DNA of 11,671 nucleotides. Origin: JAYEID01 sp964581885. Lineage in GTDB: Bacteria; Patescibacteriota; WWE3; JAUXAW01; JAYEID01. Every line of letters starts with the position of its first letter. Within the stretch, counting starts at the first letter, position 1. The notes under the pieces were generated by a model. It had not been told where the DNA came from, did not search any database, and saw only the letters and a list, made by a program, of their open reading frames with translations. The position numbers and the translations under genes are program-made. The stretch is taken from contig CAZOPS010000021.1 of assembly GCA_964581885.1 (NCBI GenBank), forward strand, positions 1-11,671, written 5' to 3'. This document shows, piece after piece, positions 1-6,742 of the stretch.

Positions 1-2
1 CT

Positions 3-434
3 GAAGGTACTGAGACTCAGGAGCAACAGAAAACTAGCCCCCCGTCACTGTTTGAAAGTTCAGTTGACACTCCAAAATATGGTGAAGATTCCGAAGACTC
101 CGGGACTATTACTGGATTTGATTATGAAGGTACTAAGTTTTTTAACGTTATTGATGGTGAGCGTCAGTTGGCTGCCTATGAGGGGACTGTTGTCGCTATT
201 GATTTGGAGTTACGCGAGGTGAATATAGCGCGGGAAGGAGAACAGCGACTTTTAATTTATAGTGATCGTGATAAGGTTTTTGTAGAATCCTATTCTGATG
301 ACCCCCCCACTCGGACTTTTGAAGAGGGCGACTTTTCCGATATTTCGGTTGGCGACAGGGTAGCTTACAATTCTGACTTCAGCAACACATGGCAAAAACC
401 TACTACTTGGTTTGTTACTAGGCAAAGCCAATGA
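3..434 (+). CDS. 3' part of an unrecognised protein gene, cut by the left edge
   Basis: The frame is open from the first complete codon at base 3 to a TGA at 432-434, so about 143 residues of a longer protein are visible; the TTG at 168 is probably an internal codon, not a start. The visible amino end is a low-complexity linker rich in Gln, Ser, Pro, Thr and acidic residues. From about visible residue 57 there is a compact beta-rich segment that begins GTVVAIDLELREVNI and contains VGDRVAY. The pattern G-x-V-x-x-I-D-(about 5)-V-x-I, followed later by G-D-x-V, is typical of small OB-like or DUF5666-like beta barrels, but I cannot assign a family. The stop lies 25 bases before the start of the giant exported-protein gene on the same strand, so the two are probably co-transcribed. 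The carboxy end has no membrane segment. Function unknown. Confidence 0.7.
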   Translation, partial: EGTETQEQQKTSPPSLFESSVDTPKYGEDSEDSGTITGFDYEGTKFFNVIDGERQLAAYEGTVVAIDLELREVNIAREGEQRLLIYSDRDKVFVESYSDDPPTRTFEEGDFSDISVGDRVAYNSDFSNTWQKPTTWFVTRQSQ

Positions 435-459
435 GTGTGAACAAGGGTTGTTAATAACT

Positions 460-3400
460 ATGTGGAACTACTTTATAGGTAAAGTTCTTGTAAAATTTCT
501 CTTAATCTTTTTGTTCCTTTGTGGTGTATACCGCGTTTTTACAACACCCGCTTTAGCAGGCTGCTGTGACGCTGATTGTGAAATGGTCTGGTCCGAGGGG
601 CTTTTGTGCTACGAGTCTCTAGATTATTTGCAGGGTTGTGTAAAAGAACCCCCGACTCTTCATGAGGATTACTATTGGGAGGAGTGTTTGATTTGTACAT
701 ATCCTGACTGTTGTAACGAAGACTCCCCGTACGGTTCAAAAAGCCGTCATTACTTTGACTGCGGCGGGTGTTGTGGTTGTAACTTTTCTTTTAGTAGTTG
801 TTGTGAGTGTGAGGAGGGTGATACTAAGGACTGCACCCAAACCAATGGTTGCCCTGGTTATGAGACTTGCGATGGGTGCAATTGGAACGATGACTGCGAC
901 GATAATGTGAAATGTCCATCTGGTGAAAGCTGCCCCCATGATTCTTGCCATTCCGGCTGTTGGGATCCAGATTGTGCGCCTACCTACAGTTGCGGTACTG
1001 ACTCTTGCTCTTCGGATGGTGATTGTGGTGACTGCTCTCCAGGGAGTACGCGTAATTGTACAATGAGCAACGGGTGTCCGGGAACACAGACCTGTGGAGA
1101 TAACCATTGTTGGGGATCTTGTTGGAGGACAGATGAGTATTATCGCTGTTCTGGAGATGAGTATTGTCCCTATGATGACTGCTATTCTGGAAGTTGTGAG
1201 AACCGCGGGGATCGGGGTTGTGGTATTGATCAATGTGATGCCAATTCCGATTGTCGGCACGATGAGTGTGTTTCTGGAGATTGTACTACGCAGTATGACG
1301 ATACTTCCGGGCTAGATGATTTGTGCAGTTACAATAGTGAGTGCCGTCACTATGAGTGTGATAGGTCTAATTGTGGCAGTTACTGTACAGATGTTTATGG
1401 GAATGAACTTTGTAATTGCGGTGAGGAGACTTGTCGCCTTTATTACGATGATGTTGAGGATATTGCGGATACTTGCTGTGTGGGTTGTTCAACGGATAAA
1501 GAGGAGGGTTATGTTGATCCTGATGCTAGTGTGCAGGATTGTTGCGATGATGCTTGTCCCACAGAAACAGAATGTGCTAATCGAACAGGAGGAGCGGAAT
1601 GCTGTGGGCAGGGTGATGGTTGCGGCGGGACTTGTAGTGATTGCGATGTTTCAGATGGTGACCCCTTTACTTCTCCAACCAAAATTTCTGCTCCAACTGG
1701 CGGCACCCCAGCTGGCACAGAGGATTTGCCTGTAAGAGTAAATACTAGTAGTAGCGATGTTTTAAATCCTGATCCTCTTTCTGCAACTTTTTTCTGGGAA
1801 GATACAGATTCTGATGGGTGTGAAGGCCTTTCCCGATCAGATACCTTTCCCTTCCGTATTGACAATCTAAATGATGGGTGGGATTGTTCTAATCCTAATG
1901 ACCATTGTGAGGATAATATAACTTCTACTGATTATACTTATGATTCTATGGAGATAGGTACTACTTACAGTTGGTGGGTACATGCACGAAACACTACTTG
2001 CGCTAGTTATGAGGATTGTTGCGATGGTACAGTTTCGGGGGTGGATGATTGGAGCGGTACTACTGGGGGTTATGTTTGCCGGCCAGATTGTAACCCCCTA
2101 CTCTGTGGCCAAAATGATAATTGTGGAGCAGAAGAAACTTTGGATGGATTCAATGGTTTTGATGGGTCGGACGATGATTGCTATGCAACTCATAACGGAA
2201 ATCCTAATCCTGCTAGTTCTTTGGAAAGCTCTTTAGACGGCGATACATTTTCTTCTGATTCAGGCATTTTCGAACCTGCTGTTTTGGACCCGTCTGATTC
2301 TGCATTTGAACCACGGACAATTACCTTTCGTTGGGCAATGAACGATGCTGTAGCGCAGGATGACCATGACAATTTTTATTTTCAAGTTTGGTACATTGGT
2401 GATCCTACCGACCCCAACTATAATGCAGAGGATTTTAACTGGTCGGAAGAATCGGGTGAGGATTGGGAGTTAGTTTACAGCCAGGATTTTTCTTATCCCG
2501 ATTATTGTGACAGTGGGGTTTGTGAGCTGACACCTACTGACCAATTTGAACAGCACGTGGTTTATGCGTGGCGGGTGGCTCATCACAATGTTACGTGTGA
2601 GACAAGCGCTTCCGGGGGAGCTTGGATTGATGTTTCCGGAAATGTTGGTACCGATTTTGGGCAGGTAGATACTTTGGATCCGGATGATTGTCCAAACTCT
2701 GAACTCTGTGCTGGTGATGGTAGTCGCGATTGGTCAGAATGGGCAGACGGGTATTTTCTGGTGGATAATTTACCGGAGGTTATAAGTATAACGCCTACTT
2801 GTAATACAGAAGCGTATTGTTGGGCTGGTAATGCTGGTGATAATAGGGATTTTTGGGTTGTAAATCCTGAGAATATATATGCGGAGGAGCTATTAAGAGG
2901 ATATACCAATGCCTATTGGCCATGGGCACGTGGCGATTATACAGAGTGGGATCCTCCTTCTGATCAGGAAACACAGTATTGCGGAATTGAGCCTACCTGC
3001 GAGGATATGACTTTGCAGAACAATCCGGAGGTTTTTGAGGTGGTGGTTGAAGATGTGGATGGTTGGCAAGATATTTCTCACGTTAATTTTAGCTTTACTG
3101 CTCCGGGAGAAGACTCTTGTAGTTCTAGTACTGTTTTGGGTGAAGCCAGTGTAGAACGGGAGTCTTACGATTCAGGTTATGATAGTGACACCGGTCTTTG
3201 TTATGATGTTTCAGTTAATGATGAGACAAGTAATGATTGGACTGTGATGAACCCGGTGGAGGAAAAAATGTATCGTATTTCGGAAAACAGAGTTAGGGCC
3301 TTTTTTAAAGCGCGGTTTAACTGGGGGGAGGGTTGGACTGAATTCCGTTATCAGGCAGGAGATATAAGACTATGTGCCAATGGTGATGACTTCTTTGCTG

Positions 3401-4935
3401 GACGTGAGACCAGTGGTTGGGAAGGTGATCCGGACTGGGATTGGAAAGTTGACTTACGGGCACCAGAACTAGATAGAGATTCAAGTAGAGTTGCGGAGGG
3501 TAATGAAATTGTGGATCTTAAGAGGGTTGATTTAGAAGGAGTATGTAGTCCTTGTGACCCTTCGGAGGAAGATTGTTCTGATGATTGTTATGATACCTGG
3601 CAGTACGAAGTCCATTTAGCTATGGAAGATGCAGCAGATAATTCTTCTGGTATATATCTTGATTATGATAGAGATAAGATGGCTCCCGACGATAATGGTG
3701 ATGGATTTGTAACGTTGGAGGAAAGACTGGAAGAGGAACATACAGAAGAATCGGAGATATCGCCCCTTGCTTGGTATCGCGGAGATTATAACGGTGACGG
3801 TAGCTTAGAATGGATAAGGCTTCCCTACGTAGATCAGCGCTCCTACTGGGGTTATCCAAGTAATTATCCCTTTTATTACGATTATGATTATTACGATGCT
3901 TCGGATGAGCTTGTTATAAAGCTTTTTGTTCCTGCTGAGGATGAGGAGGACAGCTTTTCTTTTGGGGATAAGGATGATGTGCATTTTCAACGAACGCATA
4001 GTGTCCGTGCGCAAATTAGAGATTTTGCAGGCAATATTTCTTATAGTGAATACACTTTGTTTGCAGGTTGGTTTCAGGCTATAAACGGTGATTTGTATTC
4101 AAATTACGGAGTGGATATGACAGTTCCGACTTCTGGTGATGATTATGATCTATTTCTCTTAGCATCTGATCCTGCTCCGCCACCTTCTACCACTGAGAAT
4201 GCATATGATCAAACTTCGGGAGGTTTAGTTATTTACCCACCGGGTGTTCCTATTGGAGATGCACGAGCAGAAACTGAACGACCGCATGGAGTCCGCTCTT
4301 CGGAAATTTGGTTGTTATCGTATTATGATGCTGCAGGAACTTTAGACAATGTTGCTAATGTTTTAGGTTTTAGTGTGAGTAGTATTTATGCAGCTGGTGA
4401 AGGTAATGACTGGGACGGTAGCAGTAGCCTTTCTGCTAACGAAGTGTATGTATATGACCCGGCTAATGGGCCTTTGTCGGGAGAGTATGAAATTGATATT
4501 CCCCCAAGCCTTTCTAAGGGAGTGGCTATAGTTTATGTAACTGGAGATCTTGTGTTAGGTGAGGGTGAATATACAGGAACCCCCAACTATTTTAGAGCTG
4601 CCAATGGGCACCAAAATGAAGGTATTATTTTGATTGTTGAGGGCGGTGTACTAGTGGAGGATGATATTCAGCAGTTAGATGCTTTTGTTATTGCCTTGGG
4701 ACAGCTTGATGGTGAGGAAGAGTCTATTGTTTTTAGAATTACTAAGCTTCCTCACGATAATCCCTTGGTTATTAATGGTAGTATGATTGCAGAATACGGG
4801 TTTGATGTGAGTAGGTATATTTTTGATCTGTATAAGCCAGCTCTTCAGGTAAATTTAAATCCGCTTTATTTTGTGGCAGATGAGATAAATAGCTTGCTCT
4901 TACAGGCTAAGCATACTTGGAGAGAGGTTGAGTAG
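460..4935 (+). CDS. Giant cysteine-rich exported protein with beta-sandwich, EF-hand and beta-solenoid-like regions
   Basis: I take ATG 460 as the start (1491 residues). An AAGGG lies about 12 bases upstream and a signal peptide follows at once: basic/hydrophobic residues 8-24, then PALAGC. The frame also opens at TTG 412, but that would bury the signal peptide. Residues 35-400 hold 64 cysteines with many Asp, Gly and Ser. They include two copies of a CT-x-x-NGCPG-x-x-TC motif (125-137, 200-212) and four copies of a short C-(P/R)-(H/Y) unit. Two Ig/Fn3-like strands share Y-x-W-x-V-x-x-x-N-x-T-C (502-514, 702-713 approx.). Residues 859-880 resemble adhesin beta domains (V-E-D-V-D-G-W). EF-hand loops lie at 1077-1088 and 1109-1120. 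Residues about 1200-1491 look like a beta-solenoid (GVAIVYVTGDLVL, IILIVEGGVLVED) and end in WREVE. No carboxy-terminal membrane segment or sortase motif is visible. Likely a secreted or surface protein; an adhesin role is inference from its architecture and from pilMNO next door. Confidence 0.85.
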   Translation: MWNYFIGKVLVKFLLIFLFLCGVYRVFTTPALAGCCDADCEMVWSEGLLCYESLDYLQGCVKEPPTLHEDYYWEECLICTYPDCCNEDSPYGSKSRHYFDCGGCCGCNFSFSSCCECEEGDTKDCTQTNGCPGYETCDGCNWNDDCDDNVKCPSGESCPHDSCHSGCWDPDCAPTYSCGTDSCSSDGDCGDCSPGSTRNCTMSNGCPGTQTCGDNHCWGSCWRTDEYYRCSGDEYCPYDDCYSGSCENRGDRGCGIDQCDANSDCRHDECVSGDCTTQYDDTSGLDDLCSYNSECRHYECDRSNCGSYCTDVYGNELCNCGEETCRLYYDDVEDIADTCCVGCSTDKEEGYVDPDASVQDCCDDACPTETECANRTGGAECCGQGDGCGGTCSDCDVSDGDPFTSPTKISAPTGGTPAGTEDLPVRVNTSSSDVLNPDPLSATFFWEDTDSDGCEGLSRSDTFPFRIDNLNDGWDCSNPNDHCEDNITSTDYTYDSMEIGTTYSWWVHARNTTCASYEDCCDGTVSGVDDWSGTTGGYVCRPDCNPLLCGQNDNCGAEETLDGFNGFDGSDDDCYATHNGNPNPASSLESSLDGDTFSSDSGIFEPAVLDPSDSAFEPRTITFRWAMNDAVAQDDHDNFYFQVWYIGDPTDPNYNAEDFNWSEESGEDWELVYSQDFSYPDYCDSGVCELTPTDQFEQHVVYAWRVAHHNVTCETSASGGAWIDVSGNVGTDFGQVDTLDPDDCPNSELCAGDGSRDWSEWADGYFLVDNLPEVISITPTCNTEAYCWAGNAGDNRDFWVVNPENIYAEELLRGYTNAYWPWARGDYTEWDPPSDQETQYCGIEPTCEDMTLQNNPEVFEVVVEDVDGWQDISHVNFSFTAPGEDSCSSSTVLGEASVERESYDSGYDSDTGLCYDVSVNDETSNDWTVMNPVEEKMYRISENRVRAFFKARFNWGEGWTEFRYQAGDIRLCANGDDFFAGRETSGWEGDPDWDWKVDLRAPELDRDSSRVAEGNEIVDLKRVDLEGVCSPCDPSEEDCSDDCYDTWQYEVHLAMEDAADNSSGIYLDYDRDKMAPDDNGDGFVTLEERLEEEHTEESEISPLAWYRGDYNGDGSLEWIRLPYVDQRSYWGYPSNYPFYYDYDYYDASDELVIKLFVPAEDEEDSFSFGDKDDVHFQRTHSVRAQIRDFAGNISYSEYTLFAGWFQAINGDLYSNYGVDMTVPTSGDDYDLFLLASDPAPPPSTTENAYDQTSGGLVIYPPGVPIGDARAETERPHGVRSSEIWLLSYYDAAGTLDNVANVLGFSVSSIYAAGEGNDWDGSSSLSANEVYVYDPANGPLSGEYEIDIPPSLSKGVAIVYVTGDLVLGEGEYTGTPNYFRAANGHQNEGIILIVEGGVLVEDDIQQLDAFVIALGQLDGEEESIVFRITKLPHDNPLVINGSMIAEYGFDVSRYIFDLYKPALQVNLNPLYFVADEINSLLLQAKHTWREVE
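817..1125 (+). repeat. Two-copy protein repeat CTxxNGCPGxxTC in the giant protein
   Basis: Residues 120-147 and 195-222 of the giant protein carry the same pattern: G-(D/S)-T-(K/R)-(D/N)-C-T-x-x-N-G-C-P-G-x-x-T-C, followed by further Cys and Trp residues. The copies are 75 residues apart. This G-x-T-R-x-C...G-C-x-G-x-x-T-C style is known from cysteine-rich extracellular bacterial proteins, where paired cysteines are expected to form disulfides. Confidence 0.75.
931..1374 (+). repeat. Four-copy short cysteine unit in the giant protein
   Basis: Four units fit C-(P/R)-(H/Y)-(D/Y)-x-C-x-S-x-(x)-C: CPHDSCHSGC (158-167), CPYDDCYSGSC (236-246), CRHDECVSGDC (265-275) and CRHYECDRSNC (295-305). They sit within the 64-cysteine region and are spaced unevenly (78, 29 and 30 residues apart). 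The His/Asp/Cys content would allow either disulfide bonding or metal binding. Seen directly in the translation; the function is unknown. Confidence 0.7.
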
Positions 4936-4944
4936 GGAGAGTAG

Positions 4945-4973
4945 TTGACATCTGTATTGCGGTGGTATAAATT
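4945..4973 (+). promoter_or_regulatory. Sigma70-type promoter for pilMNO
   Basis: A perfect -35 hexamer TTGACA (4945-4950) is followed by an AT-rich -10 region, TATAAATT (4966-4973). The reading ATAAAT gives a 16-base spacer and TAAATT gives 17. It starts 10 bases after the stop of the giant gene, outside any coding sequence. Transcription would begin near 4980, leaving a leader of about 110 bases before pilM. It means pilMNO need not depend on read-through from the giant gene. Confidence 0.6.
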
Positions 4974-4980
4974 TAACATA

Positions 4981-5086
4981 GGTTTTAGTGATGAGGCTTT
5001 TTTGGAAATTTATTAGCTGTCTTTTGCCTGTCCACTTGTAAAACCTGCCCGAGTTAGGGAACGGCTTACAGGTGGGGGTTTGTTTT
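4981..5086 (+). promoter_or_regulatory. pilM leader with two competing stem pairings (attenuator-like)
   Basis: Bases 5032-5041 can pair with 5066-5075 (10 bp with one G-U). This stem is followed by GGG and a T-rich run at 5079-5086, giving an intrinsic-terminator shape just before the pilM start. The same 5' arm can instead pair with the start of the predicted transcript: 4981-4990 pairs with 5033-5045, 10 bp around a 3-base bulge. The two pairings exclude each other, as in terminator/antiterminator leaders. The purine-rich AGGTGG, the only Shine-Dalgarno-like sequence near pilM, is inside the terminator-like stem. I recognise no known riboswitch class. Folding was done by eye; no energies were computed. 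Confidence 0.4.
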
Positions 5087-5091
5087 GACCC

Positions 5092-6129
5092 ATGCCTGAT
5101 TATTTTGGACTTGATATAGGATCGCACAGTATTAAAGTTGTTCAAATTAGGAGAGATGATGGAGGTAGGGCACACCTTGCCCATTTTGCTACTTACAATA
5201 CCCCTTCTGGCGCCTACGGATCCGAAGCAGAAAAACATAAAAAAATACTTTCAGAAGCGGTTAAGGATACAATGAAGGAGGCGGGAATAAAATCTTCGCA
5301 GGTGGTTGCTTCTTTGCCTGAGTCTAAAATTTTTACTAGGGTAATAGAAATGCCAAAGATGAGTGAGAAGGAGCTTAAGTCTTCTTTGGAGTACGAGGCG
5401 GAGCGCTATATCCCCTTCCCCGTTGATTCTGCTGTTTTTGATTCGGAAGTTGTTGCTAAACGGGAAGATTCTAAAAAGATGCAGGTTCTTCTAGTTGCTG
5501 CTCCGGAGAGTTTAGTCACTCGTTATTTAGATATTTTAGAGGGTGCGGGTTTAGAGGTATTGGCTTTGGAGCCTGAAACAGTTTCCTTGGTGCGGGCTTT
5601 GGTGGGCAGTGGTGAGAAAGCAGCAGTACCTACTCTTCTTGTTTCTATTGGATCTTCTACTACTGATCTAATTATAACTGAGGGGGGAAAAATACGGTTT
5701 ACTCGGAGTGTGGCAACTGGTGGGAAAGCTTTAGGAAGAGCTTTAGCGCGGGCCCTTGGTTTTGAAGAGGAACAGGCGGAATCGTATAAGCGTAGTTATG
5801 GATTGAAAGAGGGAGAATTGGAAGGTAAGGTAGGAGATGTTTTGAAGCCTGTTTTTAAAGTAATTATTGAGGAAATGCGCCGTTCTTTGGATTTTTATAA
5901 GTCTCGGCGTTCTGGCGGTGTAAAAAGAATTATTCTTTCGGGAGGAACAGCAAATTTGCCGGGAGTGCTTGTTTATCTTGCTTCAGAATTTGGGTTGGAG
6001 GTTCAACTTGCTAATCCTTGGGAGCAGGTTAGCTATCCTCAAGACCAACTTGATAGGGAAAAGATGGAAAGTTTGGGTCCTACCTTGGCAGTAGCTGTCG
6101 GGCTTGCGCTTTGGGAAAGAAAAGAGTAA
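5092..6129 (+). CDS. pilM: Type IV pilus assembly protein PilM
   Basis: This is an actin-like ATPase of 345 residues, the usual PilM size. It sits on the cytoplasmic face of the membrane, binds the short amino-terminal tail of PilN, and links the pilus platform to the motor. Visible actin-fold motifs are phosphate-1 (YFGLDIGSHSIKVVQI, residues 4-19), phosphate-2 (SIGSSTTDL, 185-193) and the adenosine loop (LSGGTANLPG, 282-291). The PilM hallmark YIPFP is at 106-110. The in-frame TGA at 5086-5088 leaves ATG 5092 as the first possible start. No good Shine-Dalgarno is well spaced, since AGGTGG lies 16 bases away. It heads a pilM-pilN-pilO operon behind its own promoter and leader. Family assignment is firm. 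Confidence 0.95.
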   Translation: MPDYFGLDIGSHSIKVVQIRRDDGGRAHLAHFATYNTPSGAYGSEAEKHKKILSEAVKDTMKEAGIKSSQVVASLPESKIFTRVIEMPKMSEKELKSSLEYEAERYIPFPVDSAVFDSEVVAKREDSKKMQVLLVAAPESLVTRYLDILEGAGLEVLALEPETVSLVRALVGSGEKAAVPTLLVSIGSSTTDLIITEGGKIRFTRSVATGGKALGRALARALGFEEEQAESYKRSYGLKEGELEGKVGDVLKPVFKVIIEEMRRSLDFYKSRRSGGVKRIILSGGTANLPGVLVYLASEFGLEVQLANPWEQVSYPQDQLDREKMESLGPTLAVAVGLALWERKE

Positions 6130-6131
6130 GG

Positions 6132-6197
6132 ATGGGCGGTGCTGAAAACCGTTGGAATTTTAAATATCCCCGAAATAATTTTGAACTATGGCAATAA
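6132..6197 (+). CDS. Possible 21-codon small ORF overlapping the pilN start
   Basis: An ATG three bases after the pilM stop opens a 21-codon frame (MGGAENRWNFKYPRNNFELW plus Q). Its TAA (6195-6197) lies just inside pilN, whose ATG is at 6188. Purine-rich bases 6121-6126 (AAAGAG) could serve as a ribosome site, whereas pilN has no Shine-Dalgarno sequence of its own. The arrangement would suit translational coupling, with ribosomes ending here and restarting on pilN. The peptide has no recognisable domain and could be chance. Confidence 0.2.
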   Translation: MGGAENRWNFKYPRNNFELWQ

Positions 6198-6742
6198 ATC
6201 TCATTCCACGACAGGTTAAGGAGGAACGCGAGAAGTCTTTTTGGAAAAAATCTTCTCTTTGGGGCTCTGTTACCATTATGGTTGGAGTAGCAGCTATTAG
6301 TGCTGGAGTTATAATCTTTAAATTTTCTCTGCAACGCGATATTAAAGCTTTAGAAAGTGATATTGATCTGGAGGAAGGTAAAATTAAGGCTCAGCAGGAA
6401 GTTGAGTTGAAGGTGCGGGATTTGTCTAAACGAGCAGGAGAAGCAGGAAGAATTTTGGAGCGTTCGAATCGCTACTCACGTGTTTTGGATAAGGTTACAG
6501 CTTTGATGCCAGATAGAGTGACTCTTTCCAAAATGAGTATGCGGGAAACGGAATCTGCCCAAGTTTCGGGAAAAGCTCGTAGCTACATCGATTTAGCTAG
6601 ATTCATAGACGCTATTCAGCGGGATGAAGAGCTGTTAACAGGGCTTCAGCTTCGTTCTGTAAATCTAGATACTCAAACTGGCAATGTTAATTTTGATTTA
6701 GAGGTTACTGTTTCTAAGGAGGCTTTACGTGGAGCTAGATAA
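6188..6742 (+). CDS. pilN: Type IV pilus assembly protein PilN
   Basis: A bitopic inner-membrane protein of 184 residues. The first residues MAINLIPRQ match the conserved cytoplasmic PilN tail (I-N-L-x-P) that docks into PilM. A single membrane helix spans about residues 24-46. A charged coiled coil follows at about 48-95, and a small alpha/beta domain of ferredoxin-like type at about 97-180. This fits the family, in which PilN and PilO pair through the coiled coil and the outer domain. ATG 6188 is chosen because it places INLIP at the amino end. The gene ends 14 bases inside pilO, so translation of the two is likely coupled. Sequence identity is weak across this family, but motif, topology and position agree. 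Confidence 0.9.
   Translation: MAINLIPRQVKEEREKSFWKKSSLWGSVTIMVGVAAISAGVIIFKFSLQRDIKALESDIDLEEGKIKAQQEVELKVRDLSKRAGEAGRILERSNRYSRVLDKVTALMPDRVTLSKMSMRETESAQVSGKARSYIDLARFIDAIQRDEELLTGLQLRSVNLDTQTGNVNFDLEVTVSKEALRGAR
6716..6722 (+). promoter_or_regulatory. Strong ribosome binding site that decides the pilO start
   Basis: A full AAGGAGG lies inside the end of pilN, 6 bases before GTG 6729. This supports GTG 6729 over the in-frame TTG 6753, which has a weaker AAAGAGG. It is the clearest Shine-Dalgarno sequence in the window and shows that this genome does use the mechanism at some genes. Confidence 0.75.

Noticed and set aside
432..434. TGA read as Gly (genetic code 25)
   Set aside because: The TGA ends the upstream frame right before a well-formed gene, and reading through adds only a few codons; no gene here has an internal TGA.
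412..459. TTG start giving 16 extra residues on the giant protein
   Set aside because: It would overlap the upstream gene and hide the signal peptide that begins at ATG 460.
736..1260. Long minus-strand open frame (174 codons) opposite the cysteine-rich region
   Set aside because: Its Thr/Ile-rich translation is the antisense of repeated Cys/Asp/Gly codons; it lacks a ribosome site and any domain, and the plus frame is clearly coding.
1094..1735. Two consecutive plus-strand frames rich in Ile, Val and Met
   Set aside because: They are out-of-frame readings of the giant gene, with composition produced by its GATGAT/TGTGAT-type codons; not membrane proteins.
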